From Hartmannibacter diazotrophicus (GTDB lineage: Bacteria; Pseudomonadota; Alphaproteobacteria; Rhizobiales; Pleomorphomonadaceae), in assembly GCF_900231165.1 (NCBI RefSeq), contig NZ_LT960614.1, forward strand, positions 928,550 to 992,549: a stretch of 64,000 nt of DNA, written 5' to 3'. Positions 37,496 through 46,823 of the stretch are shown here, one piece after another. Under the pieces are notes generated by a model. That model was not told where the DNA came from. It worked only from the letters and a program-made list of their open reading frames with translations, and searched no databases. The position numbers and the translations under genes were made by a program. Position 1 is the first letter of the stretch. Each line of letters begins with the position of its first letter.

Positions 37496-38365
37496 ATGAT
37501 GACAACGTTCGAACCGCAAGCGGCGCGTCTGCCCAGTTGCGACGAGCCGTGCCACATCTTGATCGTCGAGGATGACGTCGACGACATGAAGCTTCTGCAA
37601 AATGCATTCGCGACCGCCGCGCCGCGCTGCAATGTGCGCGTGCGCTGTCATGGCGTCGCCAATGGATTTGAAGCCATCAACTTCATGACGTGGCATGACG
37701 TCGTCGATGACCTTCCCGATTTCATCGTCCTCGACCTCAACATGCCGGTGATCGATGGCATCGGTTTCCTGAGGACCTTGCGCAATTCGCTCGAGTTCGG
37801 CGGCATTCGCGTCATCGTTCTGACGACCTCGAACGAGGAAGACGTGCACAGGCAGGCTCTGGAAGCCGGGGCGGACGAGGTCTGCGTCAAGCCGGACACG
37901 CGCCGCGAGCTGATCGAGATCGCCGGCCGCATGATCGGCGTCAGTTGCGGAACGCGGAGCAGCCTGAAGAACGACGACGAAATCGGGATACCCGTTCAGG
38001 CCTCGTCGGCGCAGCCGCTGGGTCACGTGCCGTTCCAGCCGGTTCGAGCCGGTGCAGCCGGCCAGCGTAGCGTGATCGAGCTTCAGGCCCTGAAGCTGCG
38101 GGACGGCATCGAGGAGGCCGAGTTCCTGGCTGCTGTCAATGCGGCGACGGAATTCCTCAAGACCTGTCCGGGGTTCATCCGGCGGCGGCTTGCGCGCGGC
38201 GCGGCCGACGAATGGGTCGATTATCTGGAATGGGCCAGCTCGGGCGATGCCCGGGAAGCGGCGCGCCGCGGCCGGCATGCCGCGGGCATGAAGGCCTTCC
38301 TGTCCGTGGTCGAGGAAACCTCGCCCGCCGGCCCCAAGCTGTTGGTGCCGTCGACCATGAACTGA
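37496..38365 (+). CDS. Response regulator receiver fused to an ABM-like dimeric alpha/beta-barrel domain
   Basis: 289 residues. Receiver domain at about 19-145: acidic pair in ILIVEDDVDD, phosphoacceptor D80 in VLDLNMPVIDG, T/S in VIVLTTSNEED and the conserved Lys in VCVKPDT. Residues about 195-275 (VIELQALKLRDGIEEAEFLA…FLKTCPGFIRRRLAR…EWVDYLEWASSGDAREAA) look like an antibiotic-biosynthesis-monooxygenase-type ferredoxin-like domain. No DNA-binding domain or cognate histidine kinase is nearby. Start at the first of two adjacent ATGs (37496/37499) after GGGGTGAAAGG. Confidence 0.85.
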   Translation: MMTTFEPQAARLPSCDEPCHILIVEDDVDDMKLLQNAFATAAPRCNVRVRCHGVANGFEAINFMTWHDVVDDLPDFIVLDLNMPVIDGIGFLRTLRNSLEFGGIRVIVLTTSNEEDVHRQALEAGADEVCVKPDTRRELIEIAGRMIGVSCGTRSSLKNDDEIGIPVQASSAQPLGHVPFQPVRAGAAGQRSVIELQALKLRDGIEEAEFLAAVNAATEFLKTCPGFIRRRLARGAADEWVDYLEWASSGDAREAARRGRHAAGMKAFLSVVEETSPAGPKLLVPSTMN

Positions 38366-38396
38366 CCTAGGGTCAGCGGGCGATGCCGGAAAGGCG

Positions 38397-40064
38397 CTAG
38401 TCGGCCGGATACCAGTATTTGGCATCCGCCGCGCCCTGCTCGATCACGACGAACTGGTTGGCGAACACCCGGTAGGGATGACTCCAGTCGCCGTTCGGCC
38501 ACTGGACGCGGATTTGCGCGCGCTCGGAGGTTCCGACGCCGACATGCGTCCAGCCGAGATGACCGGAGGCATGGCCGCCGCCGACGAGCACGTCGCGGGG
38601 CATCGTCTGGGTTCCGGTCTTGACTGTGATCTTCGACCCGACGCCATCGACGTTGCCGCCTTTCGCCTTCAGCCGGATTTCCAGCCAGTTGCCCATCGGG
38701 CGCGGCTTGCCGTCCGTCATGACGCCGAGATTGCGGAAAAGGCTGGCCGGCTGGCCGCGGTTGATGACGACGAGATCGAGCTGGCCGTCGAGATTGAGGT
38801 CGACCGCCGCGCCGCCGCGCCCCTTGGTGTCGCGTGCGATCCCGGCCTTGTCGCCGGCCTCGGCAAAGGTGCCGTCCCAGCGCCCAAGCAGCAGGTTGTC
38901 CGGATCGAAGGCGGCAAAGTCCGGCATTGCCTCCACATTGCCCTTGGCGATGAAGAGATCGATCAGGCTGTCGTTGTTGAAGTCGGCGAATTCCGAATGC
39001 CAGCCGGTCGAGGGATAGATGTTGGAGCCGATATAGGGCCGGTGCGCCGTCGCGCCCTTGTCGAAAGCCTCGTCGCGATAGACCGGCCGGTCCTCCTCCG
39101 CCTCGTCGTCCAGCGTCTGCAGCTTGGTGTCGCCCATGGAGGTGAGCGCATATTCCGGCGCGCCGTCGACGTTGAGGTCGAACTGGGCAATGCCCATGCC
39201 CCAAATGGTGAGATGCTCCCAGCCGTCCCGCTTGCCGTAGAGCCTCGGCGGCTTGCCCGGCGGGACGGCCCAGAGCTGTTCCTCGCCGCCGCGATAATAT
39301 TGCCGGTCGTTGGTCATGCGCAGCGACGGCTCGCCGGAGCGGTTCCAGTCGGTGAAGAGCATCGACAGCGTGCAGTAGCCGGGCGTGAGCACCGTGCGCT
39401 CGCTGTAGCGCGGGCGGTCGCCGGGCTGCGGCCGGAACAGGTCGTTGTCATGGCAGGTGCCCCAGGGCGAGCCCGGCTGCGAACGGTCGACATAGTTGCC
39501 GAAGGCGAGTGTCGGGAAGGCCTGGTCCTTCTCCCATTCGGCCGCAAAGGCCGTCGTCCACGCCCGGCCGCCGTCAAAGCCGAAAGCCCGGTTGGCGACC
39601 TCGAAATGGCAGCCCGGCCCACCCTTGAGGAGCAGGTTTTCGCCAAGCCGCATGACCGCCAGATCCATATGGCCGTCGCCGTCGATGTCGAGCGGATAGG
39701 CGCCGAGGATCTTCGTCGTCAGACGTTCGTCGAGGCCGGTCGGGATTTCGTGAAAGGCCAGCGGACCGCCAACGAGGCTGTCGTTGGAAAACAGTTTGGC
39801 CGGGTTCTTGCCGCCGGCGATGAAGAGCTCAGGCTTCATGTCGCCGTTGCAGTCGAAGGCGGCAACGCCGCCGCCGACGAAGAATTCCCAAGGGCCGTCA
39901 TAGACCTGCTGCACACCGGCGCTGGCGGCTTCCTCATGCATCGACGGAATGTCGGAGGTCGGCTGGCGCACCAGCGTTTCGTCGGCGAATGCGGGAGCTG
40001 CGAGGAGGGCGGGAAGCGCGGCCAGCACTCCAAAGATGCCCCGAATAGCGGGTTGGTTCATCAT
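38397..40064 (-). CDS. Exported VCBS/FG-GAP repeat protein, CRTAC1/ASPIC-UnbV type
   Basis: 555 residues. Signal peptide (GIFGVLAALPALLAAPAFA), then repeated calcium-binding beta-propeller-type motifs (FDCNGDMKPELFIAGG, LDIDGDGHMDLAVMRLG, FNNDSLIDLFIAKGN, LNLDGQLDLVVINRG). The C-terminal segment (GNWLEIRLKAKGGNVDGVGSKITVKTG…GYLGWTHVGVG-like) corresponds to the ASPIC/UnbV domain. Secreted or periplasmic. The start overlaps the stop of the di-heme gene (ATGA), so both are translated together. Molecular role unknown. Confidence 0.88.
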   Translation of the reverse strand: MMNQPAIRGIFGVLAALPALLAAPAFADETLVRQPTSDIPSMHEEAASAGVQQVYDGPWEFFVGGGVAAFDCNGDMKPELFIAGGKNPAKLFSNDSLVGGPLAFHEIPTGLDERLTTKILGAYPLDIDGDGHMDLAVMRLGENLLLKGGPGCHFEVANRAFGFDGGRAWTTAFAAEWEKDQAFPTLAFGNYVDRSQPGSPWGTCHDNDLFRPQPGDRPRYSERTVLTPGYCTLSMLFTDWNRSGEPSLRMTNDRQYYRGGEEQLWAVPPGKPPRLYGKRDGWEHLTIWGMGIAQFDLNVDGAPEYALTSMGDTKLQTLDDEAEEDRPVYRDEAFDKGATAHRPYIGSNIYPSTGWHSEFADFNNDSLIDLFIAKGNVEAMPDFAAFDPDNLLLGRWDGTFAEAGDKAGIARDTKGRGGAAVDLNLDGQLDLVVINRGQPASLFRNLGVMTDGKPRPMGNWLEIRLKAKGGNVDGVGSKITVKTGTQTMPRDVLVGGGHASGHLGWTHVGVGTSERAQIRVQWPNGDWSHPYRVFANQFVVIEQGAADAKYWYPAD

Positions 40065-41488
40065 TGGCCCACCTTCTCGCTGTCCTCGATCACCAGGGTC
40101 TTGAGGAAGGCGATGATCGCCGACCGGTCGTCCTCGGCAAGCGCCTCAAAGGCCTTCGCCGCGTCAGCCCCTTCCGCGCCATGCGCCCGGATCACTTCGT
40201 CCAGCGTCGTCATGTCGCCGCGATGGCCGTAGGGCGCCGTGGACCCGATGCCCCAAAGTTCCGCCGTCATGAAGTCGTCGCGCGCCACGAAGCGCTGGGC
40301 CAGCAATTCGTTGCCGAGCCGGTCGTTGCGCTGGTCGGCGATCTTGTGCCGGCGAAGGTCGCCGAAGAGCGGAACGAGCACGCGCCCCATCTCGTCGCGC
40401 GGCAGCTTCGCCACCCAGTCGAAGCGTGCAAAATCGATCGAGATGGGTGTGTCGACCTCGGACGCATTCAGCGTGCCCGCCATGTCGGACGGTCCCGGAT
40501 CGGTGAAGACGAGGCCGTCGAGCGGCAGGGAAGGGCGGTGGCAGGCGGCGCAGCCGGTCTTGCCGAAAAGCTCTTCGCCCTGTGCGGCGGCGGCTTTCCA
40601 GCTCTCGGGAATGTCCTGCCGGCGGGTCGGCGTCGGCAATGTTGCCTGCCAGGCGACCATGGCGGAGATATCGCCGTCGGAAACCTCGTCCTTGTAGCCG
40701 TCCTCGTCGAAATCGTCGGCGCCCGTCCAGCGCTTTCCGAAGCGTTCTACAGCCTCAATGCCGTGATGCTGGTTCAGCGCGTTGACCGTGAACTGGCGCA
40801 GGCTGACGAAGACGCCCTTCTGGCTGAAGGGCCGTAACACGAGATCGCTGTCGATCCCCTCGATCTTCGTGATGTCGAGCATGCCGTCGGGGGCGGCGGT
40901 GATCGAGCCGAAGTCGACCCCCTTGGCGATCAGATGTTCGGTGACGGGCTCGCCGCTGGCTCGTGCCTTCCGCAGTGTTTCCTGCCGAATGGTGTGCAAC
41001 TCGGCCGTCATCTCGCGGGCGAGCATCTCGATCAATCCGGCGCCCATCAGGGCATTGGTGTTGCGCTCGGAGGAAAATTGCGGGTCGAGACTGTCGAATT
41101 CGGCGCTCTCGAAGCCTTCGGAGACGAAGACGTTGCCGACGAATTCGCCGGCGCCGCCCGTGATCGGCTCGTTGTGGCAGCCCGAGCAGGCATTGGCGTC
41201 GAGGCCCGACGTGCGCTGGAAGGTGTTGGCCCCCGGCCGCTTGCGCTTGGTCGGCACGATCGCCTGCGTCGCCATCGGCCGCCCCGCGCCGTCGAGCGTC
41301 GTGAACTTCGCCCCGAAAAGCTCGCCGCCCCGCGTGATCAGGGCATCGATGGCGGCGTCTCCCTCCCTGGCCACGGTGCCGAGGTCGAGCGGATCGGTGA
41401 GGGTGCGTTCCGCCCAGGGCGGGTCGCCGGCAACAGCCGAAGAAACGAGGGCAAGGGTCAGGGTCGCACCGGCAAGAAGAGACCGCAT
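40061..41488 (-). CDS. Periplasmic di-heme oxidoreductase (DHOR/cytochrome c peroxidase-like)
   Basis: 475 residues. Signal peptide (SLLAGATLTLALVSSAVAG). Two CxxCH heme-c motifs, ACSGCHN at about residue 100 and GCAACHR at about 320, with the family blocks FTVNALNQHHGIEAVERFG, ELWGIGSTAPYGHRGDM and IIAFLKTL. Members of this family are putative periplasmic peroxidases/oxidases. It starts within the stop codon of the ROK gene (TGATG) and its own stop overlaps the VCBS gene, making a tightly coupled three-gene operon. Confidence 0.9.
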   Translation of the reverse strand: MRSLLAGATLTLALVSSAVAGDPPWAERTLTDPLDLGTVAREGDAAIDALITRGGELFGAKFTTLDGAGRPMATQAIVPTKRKRPGANTFQRTSGLDANACSGCHNEPITGGAGEFVGNVFVSEGFESAEFDSLDPQFSSERNTNALMGAGLIEMLAREMTAELHTIRQETLRKARASGEPVTEHLIAKGVDFGSITAAPDGMLDITKIEGIDSDLVLRPFSQKGVFVSLRQFTVNALNQHHGIEAVERFGKRWTGADDFDEDGYKDEVSDGDISAMVAWQATLPTPTRRQDIPESWKAAAAQGEELFGKTGCAACHRPSLPLDGLVFTDPGPSDMAGTLNASEVDTPISIDFARFDWVAKLPRDEMGRVLVPLFGDLRRHKIADQRNDRLGNELLAQRFVARDDFMTAELWGIGSTAPYGHRGDMTTLDEVIRAHGAEGADAAKAFEALAEDDRSAIIAFLKTLVIEDSEKVGQ

Positions 41489-42807
41489 CACCGCGCTCCC
41501 TGTGGCTCGAGGGCGGCAAGCCGCGCGGCGAGCGGCAGGGCGAAGACGTCGTGGTCGAGGCGGGCCAGCGCATCGGCGATGAGGCCTGCGATGATGAGGT
41601 CCTGGTCGTAGGGCAGGGTCTCGATCCGGGTGTTGCACCTGAGATCCTCGACCACCGCTTCCTCGATCCCGCTCATGAGGCCGCCCTCGATCAGTTCGTA
41701 GGCGCGCGCCGAGGCCCCCGTGATGATGATGCGGTCCGGGTTGATGATCGCCATCAGGCGGGCAAGGCCGTAGCCGAGCGCAACGCCCACATTGCGATAG
41801 ATGCCGGCAAGACGCTCGTCGCCGTCCCGCGCCGCATTCTCGATGACCACAAGCTCCTCCGGCGTCGGCCGGATTTCGAGCGGATCGCTGTCCGGAGGCA
41901 GTTGCCGCGCCTCGCGCACGATCGCGTAGTCGGCGGTGAAGGCTTCCAGGCACCCGCGCCGGCCGCAACTGCACAAGGGGCCGCCGGGCACGTGATTGAC
42001 ATGGCCGAGCTCGGCGGCCGACCCGTTGGCGCCCGCATGGAGCCGGCCGCCGACGAAGAGACCCATGCCGACGCCATATTCGGCGAAGATGACGGCGAAC
42101 GTGCCGCCATAGCGCTCCGGATCCGACCAGTTCAACGCCTGGGCGATCATGTTGCCGTCGTTGGAGATGAAGCAGGGAATGCCGAAGGCGCGCGCGACCG
42201 GTCTCACCAGCTCGATGTCGCGGTCGGAGAAGGCCGGCGACCAGGCGATCGAGCCCTTGTTGGTGTCGACGACGCCCTGGGCGCCGATGCCGATCTCGGC
42301 AAGGTCCTTGAGCCGGATCTTCTCCTCGCCGAGAAAGTCGTGGATCGCGCCGACGACGAAACGGGGAAAGCTGGTCCGCGTTTCCTTCAGCGTTTCCGGT
42401 GTCAGCGTGCGCTGGGCGACGATGGCGCCGAGATAGTCGGCAAGGACCAGCACCACCTTGTTCATGGTGATCTTGACGGCGAGCACGAAGGCGGTGCGCC
42501 GGTTGAGCTGCAGCATGACGCGGGGCCGGCCGCGGGCGGCGGTGGGCTTGCGCGGCGCCTCCGTGGCGGACGTCTGTGCGGCATCGGTGTCGAGGGTGAC
42601 GGTCTCGACGATGTTTTCCTGGATGAGATCGGCGGTGATCGCGGTGATCGTGGCCGGAGAGAGCTGGGTCGCCGCGCCCAGGTCGACGCGGGCGATGGGC
42701 GCATGCCGGCGCAGCGCTGCCAGCACCAGCGAGCGGTTGTGCCTGCGAACTTGGTCCGTGTCGGCGCGAAGCTCCTTCTGGCCGCGCCAGGGCCTGCGGT
42801 GGGTCAT
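41488..42807 (-). CDS. ROK-family transcriptional regulator (XylR-like)
   Basis: 439 residues. N-terminal winged HTH (RRHNRSLVLAALRRHAPIARVDLGAATQLSPATITAIT), then a ROK/ASKHA domain with the zinc motif CSCGRRGCLEAF and ELGHVNHVPGG. It is divergent from xylFHG, with 436 bp between starts, so it probably represses that operon in response to xylose or a related sugar. ATG 42807 with AAGGGAC ahead. Unusually, it is translationally coupled to the periplasmic di-heme gene. Confidence 0.92.
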   Translation of the reverse strand: MTHRRPWRGQKELRADTDQVRRHNRSLVLAALRRHAPIARVDLGAATQLSPATITAITADLIQENIVETVTLDTDAAQTSATEAPRKPTAARGRPRVMLQLNRRTAFVLAVKITMNKVVLVLADYLGAIVAQRTLTPETLKETRTSFPRFVVGAIHDFLGEEKIRLKDLAEIGIGAQGVVDTNKGSIAWSPAFSDRDIELVRPVARAFGIPCFISNDGNMIAQALNWSDPERYGGTFAVIFAEYGVGMGLFVGGRLHAGANGSAAELGHVNHVPGGPLCSCGRRGCLEAFTADYAIVREARQLPPDSDPLEIRPTPEELVVIENAARDGDERLAGIYRNVGVALGYGLARLMAIINPDRIIITGASARAYELIEGGLMSGIEEAVVEDLRCNTRIETLPYDQDLIIAGLIADALARLDHDVFALPLAARLAALEPQGAR

Positions 42808-43243
42808 GTCCCTTTTTCCTCCCGAGCGCCGACGGACCATTGCGGTTCCGGCGCTACGCAACACACGTCGCTGGACAATGCTGCCGCCCTCTCCGGGGCT
42901 GGTCCTGCAAAGTTACGACGGCATGCCCGATTTTCAGCCTCCGGCCAAGCCCTTGGCGTCATCCGTCCTGTCGCGCTGTTGCAAGGTGCATCGGAGCGGG
43001 AGACGGCGCCAGGCCGGGGTGCACTGTTTGAGTGCAGCACGCAATTTGAGCGCCGTTTCATCGAAAGTGAACGATCGCTCGAATGGATATTGACATCGGC
43101 CCGAATTTGGATCCACAATTTTTTTGACTTCGAAATAAATTCTTCGCAAGTCGCTGGGCGTGGGCCTTGAGGAGCCCTCGTGGAACTGAGTGCAAACGAG
43201 TTGCCCCAAACAAGGGCAGCCGGACTTGCCAGGGAGGATAATG
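42808..43243. other. Divergent control region ROK regulator / xylF
   Basis: About 436 bp without a gene. Two candidate operators are seen: TGCACT-N5-AGTGCA at 43020-43036, and an imperfect repeat GACTTCGAA (43126-43134) / TTCGCAAGTC (43143-43152) within the AT-rich stretch 43105-43150, which likely holds the xylF promoter. Confidence 0.45.
43020..43036. promoter_or_regulatory. Inverted repeat TGCACT-N5-AGTGCA
   Basis: Perfect 6-bp arms with a 5-nt spacer, about 208 bp upstream of the xylF start in the divergent region. Candidate site for the ROK regulator or another sugar-responsive repressor; no consensus known to me confirms it. Confidence 0.4.
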
Positions 43244-44284
43244 ATGACTCGGATTTTGTCCGTGGCCGCTGCCGCTTTTCTTGCGACCACCGCCGTCACC
43301 GGCGCCTTCGCTGCCGATCTCGTGGTTGGCGTGAGCTGGTCGAACTTCCAGGAAGAGCGTTGGAAGACCGACGAGGCCGCGATCAAGGCCGCGCTTGACG
43401 CTGCCGGTGCCAAGTATATCTCGGCGGACGCGCAGTCCTCGCCGGCCAAGCAGCTCACCGACGTCGAGAGCCTGATCGCCCAGGGCGCTAACGCGCTGAT
43501 CATTCTGGCGCAGGACTCCTCGGCCATCGGCCCGGCGATCACCAAGGCCCAGAACGAGGGCATTCCGGTGGTCGGCTATGACCGCCTGATCGAAATTCCC
43601 TATGCCTACTACCTGACCTTCGACAACAAGGAAGTCGGGCGCATCCAGGCCCGTGAGGTCTTCAAGGTGAAGCCGGAAGGCAACTACGCCTTCATCAAGG
43701 GCTCGGCCGCCGACCCGAACGCCGATTTCCTCTTCTCCGGCCAGATGGAAGTGCTGCAGGAGGCCATCGACAGCGGCAAGATCAAGAACGTCGGCGAGGC
43801 CTATACGGACGGCTGGCTTCCGGCCAACGCCCAGAAGAACATGGAACAGATCCTGACGGCGAACGACAACAAGGTCGACGCCGTGGTCGCCTCGAATGAC
43901 GGCACGGCTGGCGGCGCCATCGCGGCCCTCGCAGCCCAGGGCCTCGACGGTTCGGTTCCGGTTTCCGGACAGGACGCTGACTTTGCGGCGCTGAACCGCA
44001 TCGCGCTCGGCACCCAGACCGTGTCGGTCTGGAAGGACTCCCGTGAGCTTGGCAAGAAGGCGGCCGAAATTGCCGTCGAACTCGCCAATGGCACGGCCCT
44101 GGACAAGGTGGCGGGCACGGTGAAGTTCAATGGCGGGCCGAACGGCGTTGACATGAACGCCCAGTTCCTGACCCCGATCGCGATCACCAAGGACAATCTC
44201 AACGTCGTGGTGGAAGCCGGCTGGATCGGCAAGGACGCGCTGTGCCAGGGCGTCAAGCCCGGTTCGGTCGCCGCCTGCGACTGA
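43244..44284 (+). CDS. xylF: Sugar ABC transporter periplasmic binding protein, XylF type
   Basis: 346 residues. Signal peptide ([20 protein letters not shown]), periplasmic binding protein type 1 fold: [75 protein letters not shown]. These fit XylF. GGGAGG lies 6 bp before the ATG at 43244; the ATG directly before it at 43241 is a possible start. First gene of xylF-xylH-xylG. Confidence 0.9.
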   Translation: MTRILSVAAAAFLATTAVTGAFAADLVVGVSWSNFQEERWKTDEAAIKAALDAAGAKYISADAQSSPAKQLTDVESLIAQGANALIILAQDSSAIGPAITKAQNEGIPVVGYDRLIEIPYAYYLTFDNKEVGRIQAREVFKVKPEGNYAFIKGSAADPNADFLFSGQMEVLQEAIDSGKIKNVGEAYTDGWLPANAQKNMEQILTANDNKVDAVVASNDGTAGGAIAALAAQGLDGSVPVSGQDADFAALNRIALGTQTVSVWKDSRELGKKAAEIAVELANGTALDKVAGTVKFNGGPNGVDMNAQFLTPIAITKDNLNVVVEAGWIGKDALCQGVKPGSVAACD

Positions 44285-44602
44285 AATTAGGATCGTGTCC
44301 GGCGGGCCATGCCCGCCGGACACAGACTTCCGCTTCGGTTGGACGGTCCAGCCGATCTGCGTGTGGGCGTAGGCAAGCATGACTGCGGGGCTGGCGAGAC
44401 GCCGTCGCCGCGAAGACGCCGGGAGGGATGGTCGAATGCACATCGGCTGTCCCGGGCATTCGATCCGCTTCAATCTTTTCGGTCGGCATGGACAACCGGG
44501 TGGTCTTCTCCGCGCGGTCCGTCTTCGCATATGCCGGTTGCCGGTCTAGAATGGCTGGCAGCAGAAGCAACCGCAAAAGGTTGACGCATAGGGGAGTGGA
44601 AA
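44285..44602. other. xylF-xylH intergenic region
   Basis: 318 bp, no gene. It begins with the strong hairpin at 44295-44323; the rest shows nothing specific. It is long for a gap inside a transporter operon and may carry a second promoter. Confidence 0.4.
44295..44323 (+). other. Strong stem-loop after xylF (mRNA-stabilising or partial terminator)
   Basis: Perfect 13-bp stem GTGTCCGGCGGGC (44295-44307) and its complement (44311-44323), loop CAT. It starts 10 bp after the xylF stop. No T run follows, so it is more likely an RNA 3'-end protecting hairpin that raises binding-protein level relative to the permease, a known pattern in ABC operons. Confidence 0.7.
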
Positions 44603-45916
44603 ATGAGCAACAACGCAACCGGGCAGGCCTCGGTGTCGAGCGGAGCGCCGCCACGGGTCAAGCCGACATCGATCCTGTCCGCGATGGAGGTGGATGTCCG
44701 CTTCCTCGGCATGGTGGCCGCGCTTGCCGTGATCTGGATCGGCTTTCACATCCTGTCCGGCGGCACCTTCCTGACGGCCCGCAATCTTTGGAACCTCTCG
44801 GTCCAGACGGCCTCCGTCTCGGTGATGGCGACCGGCATGGTGCTCGTCATCGTCACGCGCAACATCGATCTGTCCGTGGGCTCCATCCTCGGCGTCACCG
44901 GCATGATCATGGCCGTCGCGCAGACGCAGTGGATCACGCCGGCCTTCGGCTTTGACAATCCGATGATCTGGGTGGTCACCCTTGCCATCGGCGTCCTGGT
45001 CGGTGCGCTTATCGGTGCGGTGCAGGGTTATGTCATCGCCTTCATGGGCGTGCCTGCCTTCATCGTGACGCTCGGCGGCCTGCTCGTCTGGCGCGGTGCG
45101 GCCTGGTGGGTCGCGAGCGGCAAGACCATTCCGCTCACCGACGACAATTTCAAGCTCATCGGCGGCGGCGCCAACGGCTCGATCGGCGCGACCTGGAGCT
45201 GGGTCATTGCTGCCGTCGCCATCTTCTTCATCGTGCTTGCCACGGTCCATGCCCGCCGCCAGCGCAAGCGCTTCAGCTTCCCGCTGAAGCCGATCTGGGC
45301 GGAATTCGCCACGGCCGGTGTCGGCAGCCTCGTGGTCATCGCGGCGACCATGGTCGTGAACGCCTATACGTTGCCCGGTCCGTTGGCCGCGCGCTACGCC
45401 GAGGCGCAGGGCATCGAGGTGCCGCCGGAGGGCCTTCAGATCTCCTTCGGCTATGCCGTTCCGGTGCTGCTTGCCATCGGCATCGCGATCCTCATGACCT
45501 TCATCGCCACCCGCACCCGCTTTGGCCGCTATGTCTTCGCCATCGGCGGCAACCCGGAGGCGGCGGAACTCGCGGGCATCAACACCCGCCGCGTCACGAT
45601 GATGGTCTTCGCGCTGATGGGCGCGCTCGCTGCCGTCGGCGCCGCCATTTCGACGGCACGCCTGACGTCGGCTACCAACGCCCAGGGCACGCTCGACGAA
45701 CTCTACACGATCGCTGCGGCCGTCATCGGCGGCACGTCGCTTGCCGGCGGTTCCGGCACCATCGCCGGCGCCATGATCGGTGCGCTGGTGATGCAGAGCC
45801 TGCAGTCGGGCATGGTGCTGCTCGGCATGGACACTCCGCTGCAGAACATTGTCGTCGGCATCGTTCTGGTCATCGCCGTCTGGCTCGACAGCGTCTACCG
45901 CCGCCGGATCAAGTGA
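44603..45916 (+). CDS. xylH: Sugar ABC transporter permease, XylH type
   Basis: 437 residues with about ten hydrophobic segments and the BPD_transp_2 motifs ([73 protein letters not shown]). Imports sugar with XylF and XylG. Length above 400 residues and the inserted segment at about 190-250 are typical of XylH rather than RbsC. GGGGAG precedes the ATG. Confidence 0.92.
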   Translation: MSNNATGQASVSSGAPPRVKPTSILSAMEVDVRFLGMVAALAVIWIGFHILSGGTFLTARNLWNLSVQTASVSVMATGMVLVIVTRNIDLSVGSILGVTGMIMAVAQTQWITPAFGFDNPMIWVVTLAIGVLVGALIGAVQGYVIAFMGVPAFIVTLGGLLVWRGAAWWVASGKTIPLTDDNFKLIGGGANGSIGATWSWVIAAVAIFFIVLATVHARRQRKRFSFPLKPIWAEFATAGVGSLVVIAATMVVNAYTLPGPLAARYAEAQGIEVPPEGLQISFGYAVPVLLAIGIAILMTFIATRTRFGRYVFAIGGNPEAAELAGINTRRVTMMVFALMGALAAVGAAISTARLTSATNAQGTLDELYTIAAAVIGGTSLAGGSGTIAGAMIGALVMQSLQSGMVLLGMDTPLQNIVVGIVLVIAVWLDSVYRRRIK

Positions 45917-45927
45917 GGGAACACACC

Positions 45928-46734
45928 ATGAGCAATGACGGAACCCCTCTCGTCGAGATGCGCGACATCTCCATCGCCTTCGGCGGCGTCCATGCCGTCG
46001 ACGGCGTCTCGGTCGACCTGAAGCCGGGCGAGGTCGTCGGTCTGCTGGGCCACAACGGCGCCGGCAAGTCGACCCTGATCAAGATCCTCTCGGGCGCCTA
46101 CAAGGCCGATGCCGGCGAAATCCGCATCAATGGCGAAAAGGCGGATATCTCTTCGCCGCGCGACGCCAAGGCCTACGGAATCGAGACGATCTACCAGACG
46201 CTGGCGCTCGCCGACAACGTGGATGCGGCCGCCAACCTCTTCCTCGGCCGTGAGCTGATGACCCCCTGGGGCACGCTCGACGACGTCGCCATGGAAGCGG
46301 CGGCACGCAAGGTCATGGGCCGGCTCAACCCGAACTTCCGCAAGTTCAAGGAGCCGGTGAAGGGCCTGTCGGGTGGTCAGCGCCAGTCGGTGGCGATCGC
46401 CCGCGCGCTGTATTTCGACGCCAAGATTCTGATCATGGACGAGCCGACCGCCGCCCTCGGGCCGCAGGAGACCGCACAGGTTGCGGACCTCATCAAGGAA
46501 CTGAAGCGCCAGGGCCTCGGCATCTTCCTGATCAGCCACGACCTGCACGACGTCTTCGATCTCGCGGACCGTGTCAGCGTCATGAAGAACGGCAAGCTGG
46601 TCGGCTCGGCCAAGACGACGGACGTGACCAAGGACGAGGTGCTCGGTATGATCATCCTCGGCAAGTGCCCGCCCGGCGCGACGCGGGGCCCGGGCGCGCT
46701 GACCGAGGCCGAACTCGCTGGCGCCCACGTCTGA
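45928..46734 (+). CDS. xylG: Sugar ABC transporter ATPase, single-domain XylG type
   Basis: 268 residues. Walker [10 protein letters not shown], signature [15 protein letters not shown], Walker [14 protein letters not shown], switch HisD in LISHDLHD. E. coli XylG has two ATPase domains (about 510 residues); this has only one, as in many alphaproteobacterial sugar importers, so a homodimer is expected. The gene follows xylH by 11 bp and is closed by the terminator at 46761-46790. Confidence 0.92.
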   Translation: MSNDGTPLVEMRDISIAFGGVHAVDGVSVDLKPGEVVGLLGHNGAGKSTLIKILSGAYKADAGEIRINGEKADISSPRDAKAYGIETIYQTLALADNVDAAANLFLGRELMTPWGTLDDVAMEAAARKVMGRLNPNFRKFKEPVKGLSGGQRQSVAIARALYFDAKILIMDEPTAALGPQETAQVADLIKELKRQGLGIFLISHDLHDVFDLADRVSVMKNGKLVGSAKTTDVTKDEVLGMIILGKCPPGATRGPGALTEAELAGAHV

Positions 46735-46760
46735 TCGGGGCCTTCAGCGAAGCAACAAAA

Positions 46761-46790
46761 AAGCCTGTCCCACGCGAGTGGGGCAGGCTT
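46761..46790. terminator. Bidirectional intrinsic terminator between xylG and the cys operon
   Basis: Arms AAGCCTGTCCCAC (46761-46773) and GTGGGGCAGGCTT (46778-46790), one G-T pair, loop GCGA. Plus strand continues TCTGCGTTC after TT; minus strand continues with a run of T. It lies between the convergent xylG and DUF934 genes. Confidence 0.85.
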
Positions 46791-46823
46791 TCTGCGTTCA
46801 ACGACGAATGAGAATGGCCCGGA

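Noticed and set aside
38478-40232. A plus-strand open frame of 584 codons
   Set aside because: Antisense to the VCBS/CRTAC1-like gene, whose signal peptide and repeats are clear.
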